Notes: a model not told the origin generated them from the sequence alone. A stretch of 64,000 nucleotides of DNA from Bimastos eiseni (GCA_959347315.1 OY365807.1:37845645-37909644), one strand, 5' to 3'; counted from the stretch's first letter, positions 1 to 11,277 are shown. Made by a program: numbers and translations.

Positions 1-784
1 ACATTATGATATATATGCCATACATATACATTTATATAAGGTATTTTATCCATTTGTAAATACATAAGCCTATACACTGACATATATTTATGAGGTAACA
101 TACTTTCTCTTGTTTTCTTATTTCCTAAGGCTAAGCAGCGTTTAGGCGATACCTATAGATAGAGCAATTAGTTATACATACATGTACATACATATATATA
201 TATATAAGCCTACGTGTGTAGCGTGTAAGCGCGCTCGATGTTTGCAACCAATACAATTGCACATTTTCCTTAGGCTATAATTTGCATACATGCAATCCTA
301 CAGCTACTAACCATCATTCTGTCTCAAGCTATAAGTTATTTATTGTTGCCATTGATATAAAAGATTGCATAAAATATATTGTGAGTCAGACTGCATGCTA
401 TTTTCTTAGAAAGCATATATGCACCCGTGGTGTTTCTGCGTGTTTGCGCGACGACGGAATAGGTCAACATGGTTTGGAATAGTAATCACTTTTTAATTGA
501 CAGATTCTGACAATCCTTCAAGTTCAATCCACTTTCTCAATGTTGTGCTGCTGATATGCTTCTACTGCAAAGAACTTCAACGTCTTTTTGGTAGGTCCAT
601 ATAAACATTATTATTATTAGTAGTAAGAAGCTAAGTTACCCTGTCAGCAGGACATGCTATCCCTTCTGGTCTTACCACTGTAGGCCTAATGTCCTCTAAT
701 TGTAGGCCTAATTGTAATTTCTGCCAGTAATATCGATTGTTAGAAGTGTTCAAACAAGTGTGTGTGAATAAGTTGGGTTGAAAG
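1..784. other. Intergenic DNA, no gene seen
   Basis: AT-rich sequence with short TA and CATA runs near 180-205 and two TAGGCCTA octamers near 680-710. The small open frames have no recognisable motif and no splice context. Nothing else supported. Confidence 0.6.
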
Positions 785-1253
785 TAGGGCTGTACCGAAT
801 AGGTGATTTTCACTATTCGGCCGAATACGAATAATTGGACCAACTATTCGGCCGAATCCGAATACGAATGGTGTGCAAAATAGATCTGCCAACAAATTTC
901 TAAATTTTAAATGTGAGCAAAACTTTCAGTTCAGTAAATTTAACATAGAAACTGAAAACCAGTTAATTACATGTAATGTTTACATCGTTCTGCTAATCTG
1001 TGTGAACTAGGAATGGAACTAGTGTAACTTAACGTAGAAATGAGACGGCAGACACTGCGATACCGTGTTCCGGGCAGTAGAGAGTTACTTCAGTTCACTC
1101 AATATAACAGCCGCCGCATGTGCAGAAACAGATGACAAGTGACCACTGTTTGTATTCTGTCCGACCACTACTATTCGGCCGAATACCGAATAGCTATTTG
1201 GCCCTCTATTCGGCTCCGAAGCGAATACGAAGCGAATATTCGGTGCAGCCCTA
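785..1253. mobile_element. hAT-like MITE (non-autonomous), 469 bp
   Basis: The element begins TAGGGCTGTACCGAATA and ends with the reverse complement of TAGGGCTGCACCGAATA. It is flanked by a perfect 8-bp direct repeat, GTTGAAAG (777-784 and 1254-1261). An 8-bp duplication is the hallmark of hAT transposons (established knowledge). The interior carries several copies of the palindromic motif ATTCGGCCGAATA and related CGAATACGAA stretches near both ends. There is no transposase frame, so it would have been moved in trans. Confidence 0.88.
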
Positions 1254-1261
1254 GTTGAAAG

Positions 1262-4114
1262 GATATTTGTGACTTAAAGAATTGTGCAGGCCTACGAATG
1301 CTGATGTCTAGAAATTAGAAGATTCTAGGTCTTTATAATTATGTGTATTGATCCTACCTATCTAAAGGTCATGTAAGAGTATAATCCGGGACATTCGTTC
1401 GCAGGTCAAGATCGAGCATATCCAAATACAGGAAGGTTTGATGAACCAAATTTACTTTTGATAATTAAACTCTCGCGTAGTTGGATCCAACGTTAAGATA
1501 AATAAACTCAACTAGCCTAACTCCAATTAAAAACGCAAAGTATTGTCGTCCAGAAGCAAAATTATCGATGAGGTAGTGCAAGTTGGGGCTGTGTCGCTTA
1601 GGGTGGCGCGAAATGAGTCATCTTCCATTTCCTTCATTGTTTAAGCCTTCATTGTTTAAACAAGGTGGATCTTATTTTTGATCTGCGATCGTCGTCTGTC
1701 TTCGAATGTTCTCCGTCTTTCTGAGCCTCATTCAGCGCTTCCGGAGTTTTAGGCTTCAAGTTTTGTCTAGACATTGGACGTTTGGACGCTTTTCAGGTAA
1801 CAGCCAACTTTTGAATTGGCGTGGATAAAAAGTAACGAAAATTGAAGAAAACCACGCAAAATGGCACAGTTAGGCATATAAGAGTTCTAATCAAATATAG
1901 GCCTAAGCATTAATCCAACGTTCCTTCATCTGACCATTGACTAAACCCTTATTTCCAGCATGTCAAAGAGATAGGTACCATATTCATATTCTGTATACTG
2001 AGCCCTCTCCCATAAGTCACATATAGGCCTAATGACGAAGGAAGTGCTGACCCACTGCTTATCTTCTCTTGGCTTCAACGTTTCATCTGTGTGACTTTGA
2101 AACCTAACACATAGCTTAGGAGTGAGTATATAGACGTACGTCAGTTAAAAGTTAATCGAATGAGTGTATGGTGTAAGATGTAAGTCGGAACCAATCATAT
2201 TCTATCATTTTGGTGCCAAAGAAATTCTGATTCCGGCTGTGGGCTCGCCTAAAAATCATTTCATAGACGGAGCTCATAAAATAATTAGGCCTACATTATG
2301 GCAACTAGTTGTATGATCAGCTTATAAAGTGTAGACAAAGGCCTAATATAAACAGTCCGCAACGATTAACTGAGTTATAGCGAAGTATTTGGAGATTCTA
2401 CTGCACGCGGATGCTTGTGTAAAATAAAATTTCGCTGGCTGCAGTAAATTCACGTGGGCCTATAGGCTTCCCAATATGTCCGTGCCATGGTGTGCGATTA
2501 TGTGATTAGTCTACAATGGTCAAGACCTATAGACCGTTCTGGAAGTTGTCGGTTTATGGCCAAATGAAAGGATTATGTTTATGTAGTGTATATATAGAGA
2601 CCTGAGAGTAAACAGGGCACATCCTACATTAAGATTTGCATGACACATCTTCTCCGATTCCTTTCTTCACTTTGTCAATATTGTCTTGGAATAAACAGTA
2701 TTGTGCGGCCTTTTATGCCCAAAAAGCTAAACGACTCATGAGCCAAAAAGGCGTAATAGGCTTATCTCGAGTCACGACTAATCAACACGTCAGCATGTAG
2801 GTCTTGGTGAATTGCCTGGTGATGCGTGAGCTAAGGACATACGTAGGTGACTGTGCTTTCCTCTGCTGTGCATAGGACCCAATGCGTAGAACTGAGTGGA
2901 TTATCTGAAAAAAAGTAACGGAATATTTACGTGAACCAGAGAGAATTATAATTTCGACTTGATCAATTTTAATATTTATTAACGTTCTTAAGCTGTCGCA
3001 GCTCTAGAATTGATTAGGCCTACGTGCACAGAACTCACGCTTCTGCAATAAATTTATCATGCCGTCGGTTAAAACTTGAAAGGCGCTCAGAAATTAGATT
3101 AATGAAAGTATTTCAGGTGGACGCGATTGAAAAAACTTTGTGTTTATATAGGCCTACAATGAAAATTACTCAGTCTAAATTATTCTTTCTCGATTATTGT
3201 AGATGTTTGTCATTGTTTAAGCCTAAATTTCACTAACAGTGGTGCATTTCGAATTTGAATCCGGCCTCTAAACTGAATCTACAAAGGCGCTGATAAATTC
3301 TTGTCTGAGCAGTTAAGCGATACGTCGACGAAGGTTTCAAAAGGCCAAGCAGACAACTTGAAGAAGCGAATAAAACTTAGCCGACGCATCGCGACTTCTG
3401 TAAGTTTCTTATAAAAATAAAATATGGTGTATACAGTTTAACACCTTGCAGTTCGTTTCAACGGTTTTTGCATAGCCTCACAGCCAGGATTGCAGGTGAA
3501 AGGGCACATTTCGTGGTATCGTTAAAATATCAACGCTACCAAGAGAGTAGCTATAGTGGAAAATGTGCTATATTTCATGCAGCATTTTCAAAAGCCGTTG
3601 TATTCGGTGCGTTATGCTCTTATACCACCACACGGCTGCCATCATGAACGACCACCGTCGCACCACTTTAAGTAACGACTTCTCCTCGACTTGACAGTCA
3701 CGGATTTGAACTAGCAACGGAGCGGACAAAACAACCCGACGATAGCGGATTTAAGTGATGTAGCGCCAATGTTAGACGGGCCGTATCGACGTGGAGTTTT
3801 ATGACATTACGGAGATTTGCATTACTTAAAGTAACTTGAAAGTCAATATGATGCATCTGCAAAACAGATAGAAGTTTTACTTTATCTTAATTGGAATTTC
3901 GAAGCCTCATGACTGTTAATTTGATTCTTTCAGTCTTTTGAAAGTGATACGTTTTGCAGTTTTATCTGCAATGGCGACTAAATGGAAATACGATATCTAA
4001 ACTTAGTCACGCAACCAAAGTTAGAGATGTAAATTTAATTCCTGACAATGTCCAAATTTATGTTTAAAATGATCGATGCTGGATGTTATCTTAGGCCTGC
4101 ACTGAAATGATACA
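1262..4114. other. Intergenic DNA upstream of the collagen-like gene
   Basis: No coding frame with recognisable motifs. Several TAGGCCTA octamers (about 1901, 2027, 2287, 3017, 3151) are scattered through it. A pyrimidine-rich tract ending CAG at 4117-4134 looks like a splice acceptor, so a 5' UTR exon of the gene at 4180 may lie upstream in this stretch, but I could not place it. Confidence 0.5.
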
Positions 4115-4179
4115 GTGATTTTTTTTCAATTCAGATACGAATTACTTGGACAATTTGAACTGTTGTGCTCTTTAAAGCA

Positions 4180-4261
4180 ATGGAAACCACAGAGAAAAGA
4201 CGTACGCGCAGTCTGCTTTATCCAGTTCTACTTCTCGCGACCATCACCGCACATGGCGCAG
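4180..4261 (+). CDS. Collagen-like gene, exon 1 (signal peptide)
   Basis: Starts at ATG 4180 and ends at the donor CAG|GTAGGA. Encodes the 27-residue signal peptide and leaves one base, G, that joins CT from exon 2 to make Ala. An in-frame GTG upstream is less likely than this ATG, which is followed directly by the charged and hydrophobic parts of a signal peptide. Confidence 0.78.
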
Positions 4262-7212
4262 GTAGGAATAGGCCTATTCAATGCGCACCAAACCTAAATG
4301 ACGCAGGGTGTGTCGACTATAGTTTCAGACAAAGAAGACAAAAATAAATTAAAAAATCTGAAGTTATACGCAGGTATTTAGGCCTTTATCTTGAAACAGC
4401 TTTCATATTTAATATGAAAGCCGTTTGAAGTTATGAAATATTATGCGTATAACTTCAGTTTTTATTTACTAGTTTTATATTAAGTCTTAAAGTTGCTTTG
4501 AATATGCCTATAATTTTTTTTATTAACATTAGCTACAGTGTCAATTTACACGCAAAAATATTTCTCCAAACTAGGTGGCTCACCATATAGTCACGCCATT
4601 GTCCGACTCCGTCTATAAAGCATAAGCTACCTACATGTACATCACATTGTATATAAGCCCTATGTATATTCTATCATCGACCAATCTGCCTCTATTAATT
4701 TTGTCCTGATTATAGGTGCCGATAGGCTAGCGATAATAGGTCTACCAACGGCGGCTCTTGAATTTTCCAACAGTTGGTGTGGCGCCATTGCCCTTTGTAG
4801 AGCCACCACTCTCGATAAACTGCGAATGCTTACTTGACGTGGAAAAAATACGAATGCTTATGTAGTCCTATAATGATAGCAGCAAAAGAATACAGTACGC
4901 TGATTAACGCAGCAAAGACAAAAGTAATGACAAATAACAATGACGCACTTTTGATCAAGGTGGACGGATACAAACTGGAACAAGTGGACTCATTTACATA
5001 CTTGGGGAACAGAGTAACGAAGGACGGGGACTGCGCGAGTGAGGTAAAATCAAGATTAGCCATGAGAATGTCAGTCATGTTTAAGTTGGTAAGCATCTGG
5101 AAAAATAAATCAGTCAGTACTAAAACCAAACTGCGACTCATGAAGGCCTTGGCTTGGCCAGTAGCAACGTATGGTTGTGAGGCGTGGACAATAAAGAAGA
5201 AGAAAAACGTATACAAGCATTTGAGAACAAGTGCATGAGGAAACTGCTCAGAATTTCATGGACAGCAATGGTGACCACCGAACAAGTGTATCAAATGGCG
5301 AAAGTTGACAGCAAACTGTTGGGCCACATCAAATCCAGAAAACTGCGGTACTTCGGGCACATCGTGAGACAACCTAAAGACAGTATTGAGAACAGTGTAA
5401 TGTTGGGTATAGTGGAAGGAAGCCGAAGTCGTGGAAGACCTAGAATCTGCTGATTTGACAATATCATGGCGTGGACTGGTTTAAGAGGCACAAGCTTAAT
5501 GAACATCGTATGAGACAGAAAGCATTGGACATCACTTTCCCATTCATGCAGCAAACCTTCGCGAAGCGACGATGACGATGTGACATGACATATAATGACA
5601 TGTATCCACATTATTATTATTTTTCAAAAAGCCTATAACTTAGGTTCGTGAACCTGTTTGAAACTTTGTGCAGTTTTATCTTCTATAACGATGGCATTAT
5701 ACTTGGTGAACTTGAATCCGTTTCATAGCTGATATCGTGAGGATTGGACCAGACATTCTTCCGATTGTGGCGACCATTGACCAATCGGCCGGTTCAACGT
5801 TTCTCGTCAACGATGTCGTCCTTGGTCACGGTGTACTGTTCGCCTTCTCGGCATTCTTCGTCAACACATCGAGGGTTCAATTTCAAGTATGGCGTCCATA
5901 CCAAACTGACAACACTGGTTCGGGAGCGACGTTCCAGTTGGTATTTCAAGCGGCCATGACCCCCTCTGTTTCTCTCAGCAGAGAAGATGTAAGTGTTTCA
6001 ATTACAGCATAATCTTCCTCTTCGCTAGAGTTGTTGAATTTTCACTGCAGTGCAGTATGTTTGTCGTCGAAATATTTCATGGACATATCTGTTGCAAACA
6101 GATTTGCAGTAACCTGGCGTTCAATCAATTCAAATACGGTTGTTCAGTTTAAAACGTTGCCAAGAGCAAGGAGCTTTGTAGTCGTCAACGGGAAGAGTCA
6201 GAATAGAAGCGGCCAATCAGAACTCAGATCTTAATTTTGTAATTTGTAATCGAATTTTGCGTTTACTGGCCATAACGAACGTAAGTAGGCCTACATTATT
6301 AGCAGAAAAGTTCATCAACGAGCAATTAATGCTCAGTCAACTATTGAAACTCAAAATTGGCGCTTGGGATTATATATGGCACATGTAGGCCTAATGGCCT
6401 ACTCTGACAGTGGAAATCCTTTCGCTATTATCTTTGAGCCTATGAACCTCGTTGTTTGCAAACGACGAGGTTGCGGAACTATATATGTTTAGCGTAGGCC
6501 TACATGTATACTTGTTTTCGACTCTTTTAAAGCTAGGACCGTCTTAATTGCCGACCCTTTACTCGGGGCGGGAAAACTCCTCTATGTGTTTATCGATTTC
6601 ACGAATCATATATGCCTAAATATCCAACTTAGTGCTCAACGGTGCACAACTGACGGCAACGTGTTTGAGATTTAACTGCTGAGAAAACATACCTTGTATT
6701 TCTTTCAGATGAATAGGAACCTGGTTTTAACTCGATAGAATTTCAGAGGATGCGTGTTTTTGTTTAATTCTTCCAGTTTTACATAGCTAGTTCACTGACT
6801 CATCGCTGTCCTGTGGTTCAAGCGGGTGATACGGTCGGTGTCTTTTTCGAATCGTCGCCTACGGCCATCTCCCGTTACTTCGATCCCGTGGGTGCGTCCA
6901 CTTACAGACATCAACTGCAAGACATGTCTGTTAGAGTACAGGTGAAAGACGTCGTCGTTTTCGACACTCTTCGCTTTCCATACAAACTCAACCTCCAGGC
7001 CTGGATAGAAACGAGGAACGACAGCCTTCCGTTGAATGACGGAAGCAGCAGTGAAAGCGACTATGTGGATTGCCCCACGACCTTCATCCCATCTCACGTC
7101 ATTGAGGCTATTACAATTAGCCCTGGAATGACTGGGGCCACCGGACCAATAGGACCACGTGGCAATCCAGGTCCAATGGGGGATGCCGGCTCTTCTGGTC
7201 TACAAGGTGACA
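4180..7212 (+). CDS. Secreted collagen-like protein, 5' part (3 exons seen, cut by assembly gap)
   Basis: Spliced from 4180-4261, 5729-5988 and 6777-7212 onward. Phases match at both junctions (phase 1 giving a split Ala codon, then phase 0). The start is the ATG at 4180; residues 1-27 are a basic N-terminus followed by LLYPVLLLATITAHGA, a good signal peptide. Residues 28 to about 215 form a beta-rich segment containing FQVWRPY and, later, AGDTVGVFFE, with cysteines in HRCPVV and DCPTTF; it resembles extracellular beta-sandwich modules but I do not recognise the family. From residue 231 a Gly-X-Y repeat begins (GMTGATGPIGPRGNPGPMGD) and runs into the N gap after at least nine triplets. Inferred role: secreted matrix or defence-type collagenous protein that trimerises through the triple helix. 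The C-terminal part was not found after the gap, so any C1q or other C-terminal domain remains unknown. Confidence 0.8.
4358..4458. repeat. 101-bp hairpin (MITE or small foldback)
   Basis: Two arms of about 50 bases: outer CTGAAGTTATACGCA pairs perfectly with TGCGTATAACTTCAG, and inner CAGCTTTCATATT pairs with AATATGAAAGCCG; the stretch between is imperfect. The centre of symmetry is at 4408. It lies in intron 1 of the collagen-like gene, so it is transcribed if that gene is. Confidence 0.8.
4790..5600 (+). pseudogene. LINE remnant: C-terminal part of an endonuclease-reverse transcriptase ORF
   Basis: Frame one (about 4834-5213) reads FTYLGNRVTKDGDCASEVKSR and then ATYGCEAWTI; the frame then shifts by overlap at about 5184-5216 and continues KRIQAFENKCMRKLLRISW, LRYFGHIVRQ and GSRSRGRPRIC to about 5453. 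This order (YLG..IT.DG, YGCE.WT, RI.AFE...RR.L.ISW, GHI.R, RGRPR) is the post-RT tail of many animal LINE polyproteins. The frameshift and later stops show it is dead. It sits inside intron 1 of the collagen-like gene in the same orientation. LINE family not resolved. Confidence 0.85.
5729..5988 (+). CDS. Collagen-like gene, exon 2 (N-terminal beta domain, first half)
   Basis: Acceptor TTTCATAG before 5729, donor GAT|GTAAGT after 5988. Reads ADIVRIGPDILP then FLVNDVVLGHGVLFAFSAFF, then VQFQVWRPYQ and TFQLVFQAAM. Enters with two bases completing Ala and leaves in phase 0, matching exon 3. Confidence 0.8.
6446..6475. repeat. Short near-perfect palindrome
   Basis: AACCTCGTTGTTTGC is followed directly by its reverse complement with one mismatch, in intron 2 of the collagen-like gene. 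Could form a 15-bp stem with almost no loop. Confidence 0.6.
6777..7212 (+). CDS. Collagen-like gene, exon 3 (second half of beta domain plus start of Gly-X-Y repeat)
   Basis: The acceptor CTTCCAG at 6770-6776 gives phase 0, matching exon 2; two nearer AG dinucleotides (6785-6786, 6789-6790) would break phase. Reads FYIASSLTHRCPVVQAGDTV, then YFDPVG, LQAWIETRND, a serine/acid-rich linker and DCPTTFIPS before the triplets start near 7125. The end is set by the N gap, not by a splice site. Confidence 0.8.
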
Positions 7213-7412
7213 NNNNNNNNNNNNNNNNNNNNNNNNNNNNNNNNNNNNNNNNNNNNNNNNNNNNNNNNNNNNNNNNNNNNNNNNNNNNNNNNNNNNNNNN
7301 NNNNNNNNNNNNNNNNNNNNNNNNNNNNNNNNNNNNNNNNNNNNNNNNNNNNNNNNNNNNNNNNNNNNNNNNNNNNNNNNNNNNNNNNNNNNNNNNNNNN
7401 NNNNNNNNNNNN
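7213..7412. other. Assembly gap (200 N)
   Basis: Exactly 200 N bases, a round number typical of a placeholder rather than a measured gap. The Gly-X-Y coding sequence enters on the left, and the sequence on the right is a CTGT/CTCTGTG-rich simple-repeat region, so missing exons of unknown length may be hidden here. Confidence 0.98.
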
Positions 7413-8350
7413 TGCCTATTATAGTGTCCATCTGTCCTATATGTATGGCTCTGTGTCGGTAGACCTATCTATATCTGGCTCTGTGCCTGGACACGTGCAT
7501 GGCTCTGTACACCTGTCTATCTGTCTGTCTCTGTGTTTGTCTCTCTTTCTGTTTCTGTGTCTGTCGTCAGGGAGATATTAATTTCTAATAGAAACATGTA
7601 CTGTAGACAGTGTAGAGGATACTCTGGACAATCTATGATTCAGGACCAGACTCAGATTAGTGACGTTTTTATGAGTTGAATTTGAGATGTGAAATCAAAA
7701 TAGCGTCAAAGGTTCAAAGACGCACAACGTCCCTTTTGTCGATAACTGTCGAACAAATAATAGGCCTATAAGTCTACAGATACAGTTCTAAAAAATTAGA
7801 CCCACTTTTAAAGAAAATATCACCCGTGTATGCATGCACTCGATATACATTATCATCTGAAAATGTTTATTCTAAATGTTACATCAAAAGAGTAAGTAAT
7901 TCATGCACAAACGACTGAGATCAGATTGGTTAAACCCGATAGGCCGTATACTCATATGTTATAGGCCTAAACATTTCGCTTAGGATTGAGTTCATTTGAA
8001 TATGTAAAATTTATAAAATGTTCTTATGCGAATTTCATGGTCAACGCAACAATTTTCAGCACTGTGCAGTTTAATTTATTCCTAAATATAAGTGCAGACC
8101 TATATTTGGAATTTTAACTTTTGAATTGCCAAAACTTGCGACAGTCGGTCATTAAATAACGATGGCCATTTGCATTCATGTCATATGAGGTGGGGCTCAT
8201 TTAAAATGCAAATCAGGCATTAGTTATAACTACATCGTCACTCGGAACGCTTGCCAAATGGAGAACTGGCGATCGGTATTACGACGGTATATTATCGGGT
8301 ATAGAACTACGCGGAAAACAATTTGAGGACCGAAGTTCCGCTTAACTTAA
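7413..8350. other. Low-complexity and non-coding flank right of the gap
   Basis: 7413-7570 is rich in CTGTCT/CTCTGTG motifs. The rest is AT-rich and shows no gene. An inverted pair of POU-type octamers, ATTTGCAT near 8166 and ATGCAAAT near 8207, is present; no function can be assigned. I did not find Gly-X-Y coding sequence here. Confidence 0.5.
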
Positions 8351-8355
8351 TAAGG

Positions 8356-8478
8356 CTCTTCCTGTCTTTCTCTCTTCCTGTCGTTCTCTCTTCCTGTCTT
8401 TCTCTCTTCCTGTCTTTCTCTCTTCCTGTCTTTCTCTCTTCCTGTCTTTCTCTCTTCCTGTCTTTCTCTCTTCCTGTC
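8356..8478. repeat. 16-bp minisatellite, pyrimidine-rich
   Basis: About seven copies of TCTTTCTCTCTTCCTG in tandem with one T-to-G change (CGTTCTC). All-pyrimidine on the + strand. Confidence 0.95.
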
Positions 8479-8586
8479 TGCGGTGTGATTGTCAGTTTTT
8501 AGTATATGCTACACGCATACAGATTGGATTATAGTATACTGTATAAGCCAAGATTTCAATGTAAATGAGATATATAGTGTTGGCCT

Positions 8587-8756
8587 GCAGGGTCGTACCG
8601 ATGGGGGCCAGCGGGGGCCGTTGCCCAGGGCGCAAATGTGAAAGTGGCGCAAATTTCAGGATGGAATAACTTATTATTCCATAAAATGAACTATTTTCAA
8701 AATGTGGGGGCACCAGATTGATGCACAGGGCGCAATTATAGCTCGGTACGTCTCTT
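8587..8756. mobile_element. Small hAT-like non-autonomous element, copy 1
   Basis: 170 bp flanked by a 10-bp direct repeat GTGTTGGCCT (8577-8586 and 8757-8766). Left end GCAGGGTCGTACCGA, right end CTCGGTACGTCTC, so CGTACCGA is inverted at the ends. A related copy is at 29122-29298 with its own different flanking duplication, which defines the element limits independently. Confidence 0.8.
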
Positions 8757-8766
8757 GTGTTGGCCT

Positions 8767-9412
8767 TAACTAAATACAGACGGTCAGTAATTAAAATGCG
8801 CGTGGTGATCAGCTGAAGTGCTGGGCAGACAGACCTAATTTTTCATTTATTGTTCTAAGGCCGCCCATATATCCAAGACAGAGACCGATAAACTATCGAG
8901 GGTCGCAATACACAGTTGAATCGGCTATATACAGCAGTTTGGCGTTCAACATTGCTCTGAACTTATGGAGGCCTTACGAAGAAGACCATGCGTGCATGTT
9001 GTTACAATTTATGTTACTTTTTACATTTGTACGTTCTGTCTTTTATTCTTAAGGCCCCATACTTACAGGCTAAGAGTTATGGGCCTACGCGTTGCGTACG
9101 AACATGTGCGTCAGTATTGTCGTTTGGGCATTTATACACTTGACGAAGGCACATGTTGCTCTAGATGTCATAATTGCTGCTGTCGAGGTATTGACCACCT
9201 ATAGCAAAGATACCAAACAGGTGGTGACAGGCACATGCGGCGCCCTGAACGGTAATTATTGCACTCGGCCTATACACAAGTTGTAACTCTAAAGTCGGGG
9301 CATAGCGTCTGTCGAAAACACGCGAAGTTCCTCAGGCTGCAGCAAACTTCAGAGACGAAGAACATAGACAAGAAGTCTCCACGGACGCCTCATGAAACAA
9401 CAATCATATGGT
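8767..9412. other. Intergenic DNA, no gene seen
   Basis: Small open frames only, with no recognisable motif; no repeat recognised. Confidence 0.5.
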
Positions 9413-9715
9413 AAGACGTGGGTGGTTGATTGGTTAGAGCGTTCGCGTTGTTACTTGTTACTATAGGAGAGTGTGCACCATGGGTTCGAACCTCCTCTGA
9501 GACGATAACTCATCAGGAACTTAGAACATCACCGTCACATTTGATCAGCGCCATCGAAAACTGCTTTATAATGATCATAAATACATGTACGCAATAATGA
9601 TAATAATATTAGTAATAATAATGATGAGGATGAGGATGATGATGATGATAATGACAATAATAATAACAATAATAATAGTAATAATAGTAATAATAATATA
9701 AATAATAATCTTGTG
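9413..9715 (+). mobile_element. tRNA-derived SINE with AAT-rich tail
   Basis: A-box-like GATTGGTTAGAGCG near 9428 and B-box GGGTTCGAACC near 9481 have tRNA spacing, followed by an unrelated body and an AAT/ATG-rich tail from about 9590. The anticodon arm does not fold as a normal tRNA gene, so I call a SINE rather than a tRNA. Confidence 0.65.
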
Positions 9716-9757
9716 GCTCCTAATAGCACCTTTCCTTTCATACCAGAAGACGAGGCC

Positions 9758-9792
<35 letters not shown>

Positions 9793-9805
9793 GTAATAAT
9801 AACAA
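9590..9805. repeat. AAT-type microsatellites
   Basis: Two runs of AAT/ATG/GAT trinucleotides (9590-9710 and 9758-9803) split by about 45 bases of unique sequence. The long poly-Leu/Ile/Ser and poly-Asn frames across it are artefacts of the repeat. Confidence 0.95.
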
Positions 9806-10494
9806 TTGCATCGTGTATAGGGCCTACGTCCATGAATTCGCCTATGACACTCACACACGTTCATACACAAACACGTTAACATGTACACACAACTATATAA
9901 TAATTATTAGTAGGCCTATTAAATTATTAGGGCCTACATATCATTATTTATTTCAAATTTGTATGACCTGGTGTGTTGCCCATATCTAAATCACAATATT
10001 TAAACAATCACATCATAGTATATATAACGATGAATATTACAATGAGTTATAGTTTAATTTTCTGTCTCTATTGCCCAATGTTAAATTGGAAAGGGTAGGC
10101 CTGTTAGCGGGAACAATCGGTTCCTTAGGGGTTTCTACTTTCCCTAGTATCTCTAATATTATTGTTTTCTTAATTAAGCATTCTTATTCATGTATCCAAC
10201 TGTTTGAGGCGAATAATAAAACATATGGTTATGATGCTGCATATTGTAATTACAGCGAGAATCCTGATGGCGAAATATACTAAAAAAATTACAGTAACTA
10301 ATATCATTTACATCTACGATAGTCTTTGTGATGCGATGTAGTATGGTGGTATTACACCTGCAACTATACTCGGTCGTAGGTGTGTGATTTGAGAATGAAG
10401 TCGACAATCGAGACCATCGGTGTGTGACAACATAGTGGGCCAATGGCTGCGTAAGACACCCCTAGGGGTATCAGCACGCGTAATCAGAGCAGGT
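9806..10494. other. Intergenic DNA, no gene seen
   Basis: AT-rich, with a short CA-rich stretch near 9850-9890 and several GGCCTA motifs. A 70-residue open frame at 10071-10283 has no recognisable domain and is not supported. Confidence 0.5.
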
Positions 10495-10612
10495 TCTCTT
10501 TCTCTGTCTCTGGCTGTCTCTGTCTGTCTCTGTCTGTCTCTGTCTGTCTCTGTCTGTCTCTGTCTGTCTCTGTCTGTCTCTGTCTGTCTGTCTGTCTCTC
10601 TCTCTGTTTATG
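10495..10612. repeat. CTGTCT microsatellite
   Basis: Nearly uninterrupted (CTGTCTCTGT)n on the + strand, about 650 bases upstream of the Snail start codon. Confidence 0.95.
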
Positions 10613-10709
10613 TCTGTCTGACACAGCCGCAACAGCAGCGCCTTGTCTAATTGTCTCGCACTGCACATCCTCCTCCTTCTCCCTCTCCTCCTCCCTCTGC
10701 AGTCGTCGT

Positions 10710-10815
10710 CTTCTGTGATTGGTTGCTATCGAAACGTCAATCATCAACTGCGTCGCGTGTCCATCGGACGCGCGACCATTGTCATCCGCAAGTGGACACA
10801 CGGCAATAAAAGGCA
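10710..10815 (+). promoter_or_regulatory. Possible promoter elements upstream of the Snail gene
   Basis: GTGATTGGTTGC near 10715 contains an inverted CCAAT box, and AATAAAAGGC near 10805 is TATA-like, with CpG-rich sequence between and after them (CGTCGCGTGTCC, GACGCGCGACC). The ATG of the Snail coding sequence is about 465 bases downstream. Spacing is plausible but no transcription start can be read from sequence alone. Confidence 0.25.
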
Positions 10816-11277
10816 ATGGTCAGCTTGGTCACTCGACGCAAATTGGTCACGTATCGGTCGTAACGCAAGTAAACCACATGAATAATCAGCGGTTTACAAG
10901 GAAGAGACCGAACTTTGTAGCTTTGAAGATAGATCCAGATAAACCGAGAGTTTTAGGTAACTTTGAAAGGAATTCTGCGACCTTAGTTGAAACACAAGCA
11001 TTGATATGGTGACAGTTGAACTCAGATGCGTAGATCGGTCGCAGGCCGTGTAATGACGTTCCGCACGATCAGATTTTCATGCTTAGGCCTACGTATTCTT
11101 TTGTCTTATAAGTTTAAGAAAACTACAATAAGAAGTGTTGCGGAATAGGGCATACGCAAATTCAGCTAACGGGAAGAAAGCTCGGCGTTCACATAGAGTT
11201 ATCTCACGTATACGGTTGGAATACGTTACCAGAGTCAGATACACTTATCGCTGATCGTGTCGATAAATAGACTCGAG

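Noticed and set aside
9413..9500. Functional tRNA gene
   Set aside because: A and B boxes are present, but the sequence does not fold into a standard cloverleaf and is followed by a SINE body and AAT tail.
9535..9811. Poly-Leu, poly-Ser and poly-Asn proteins
   Set aside because: Pure translation of AAT/ATG microsatellites.
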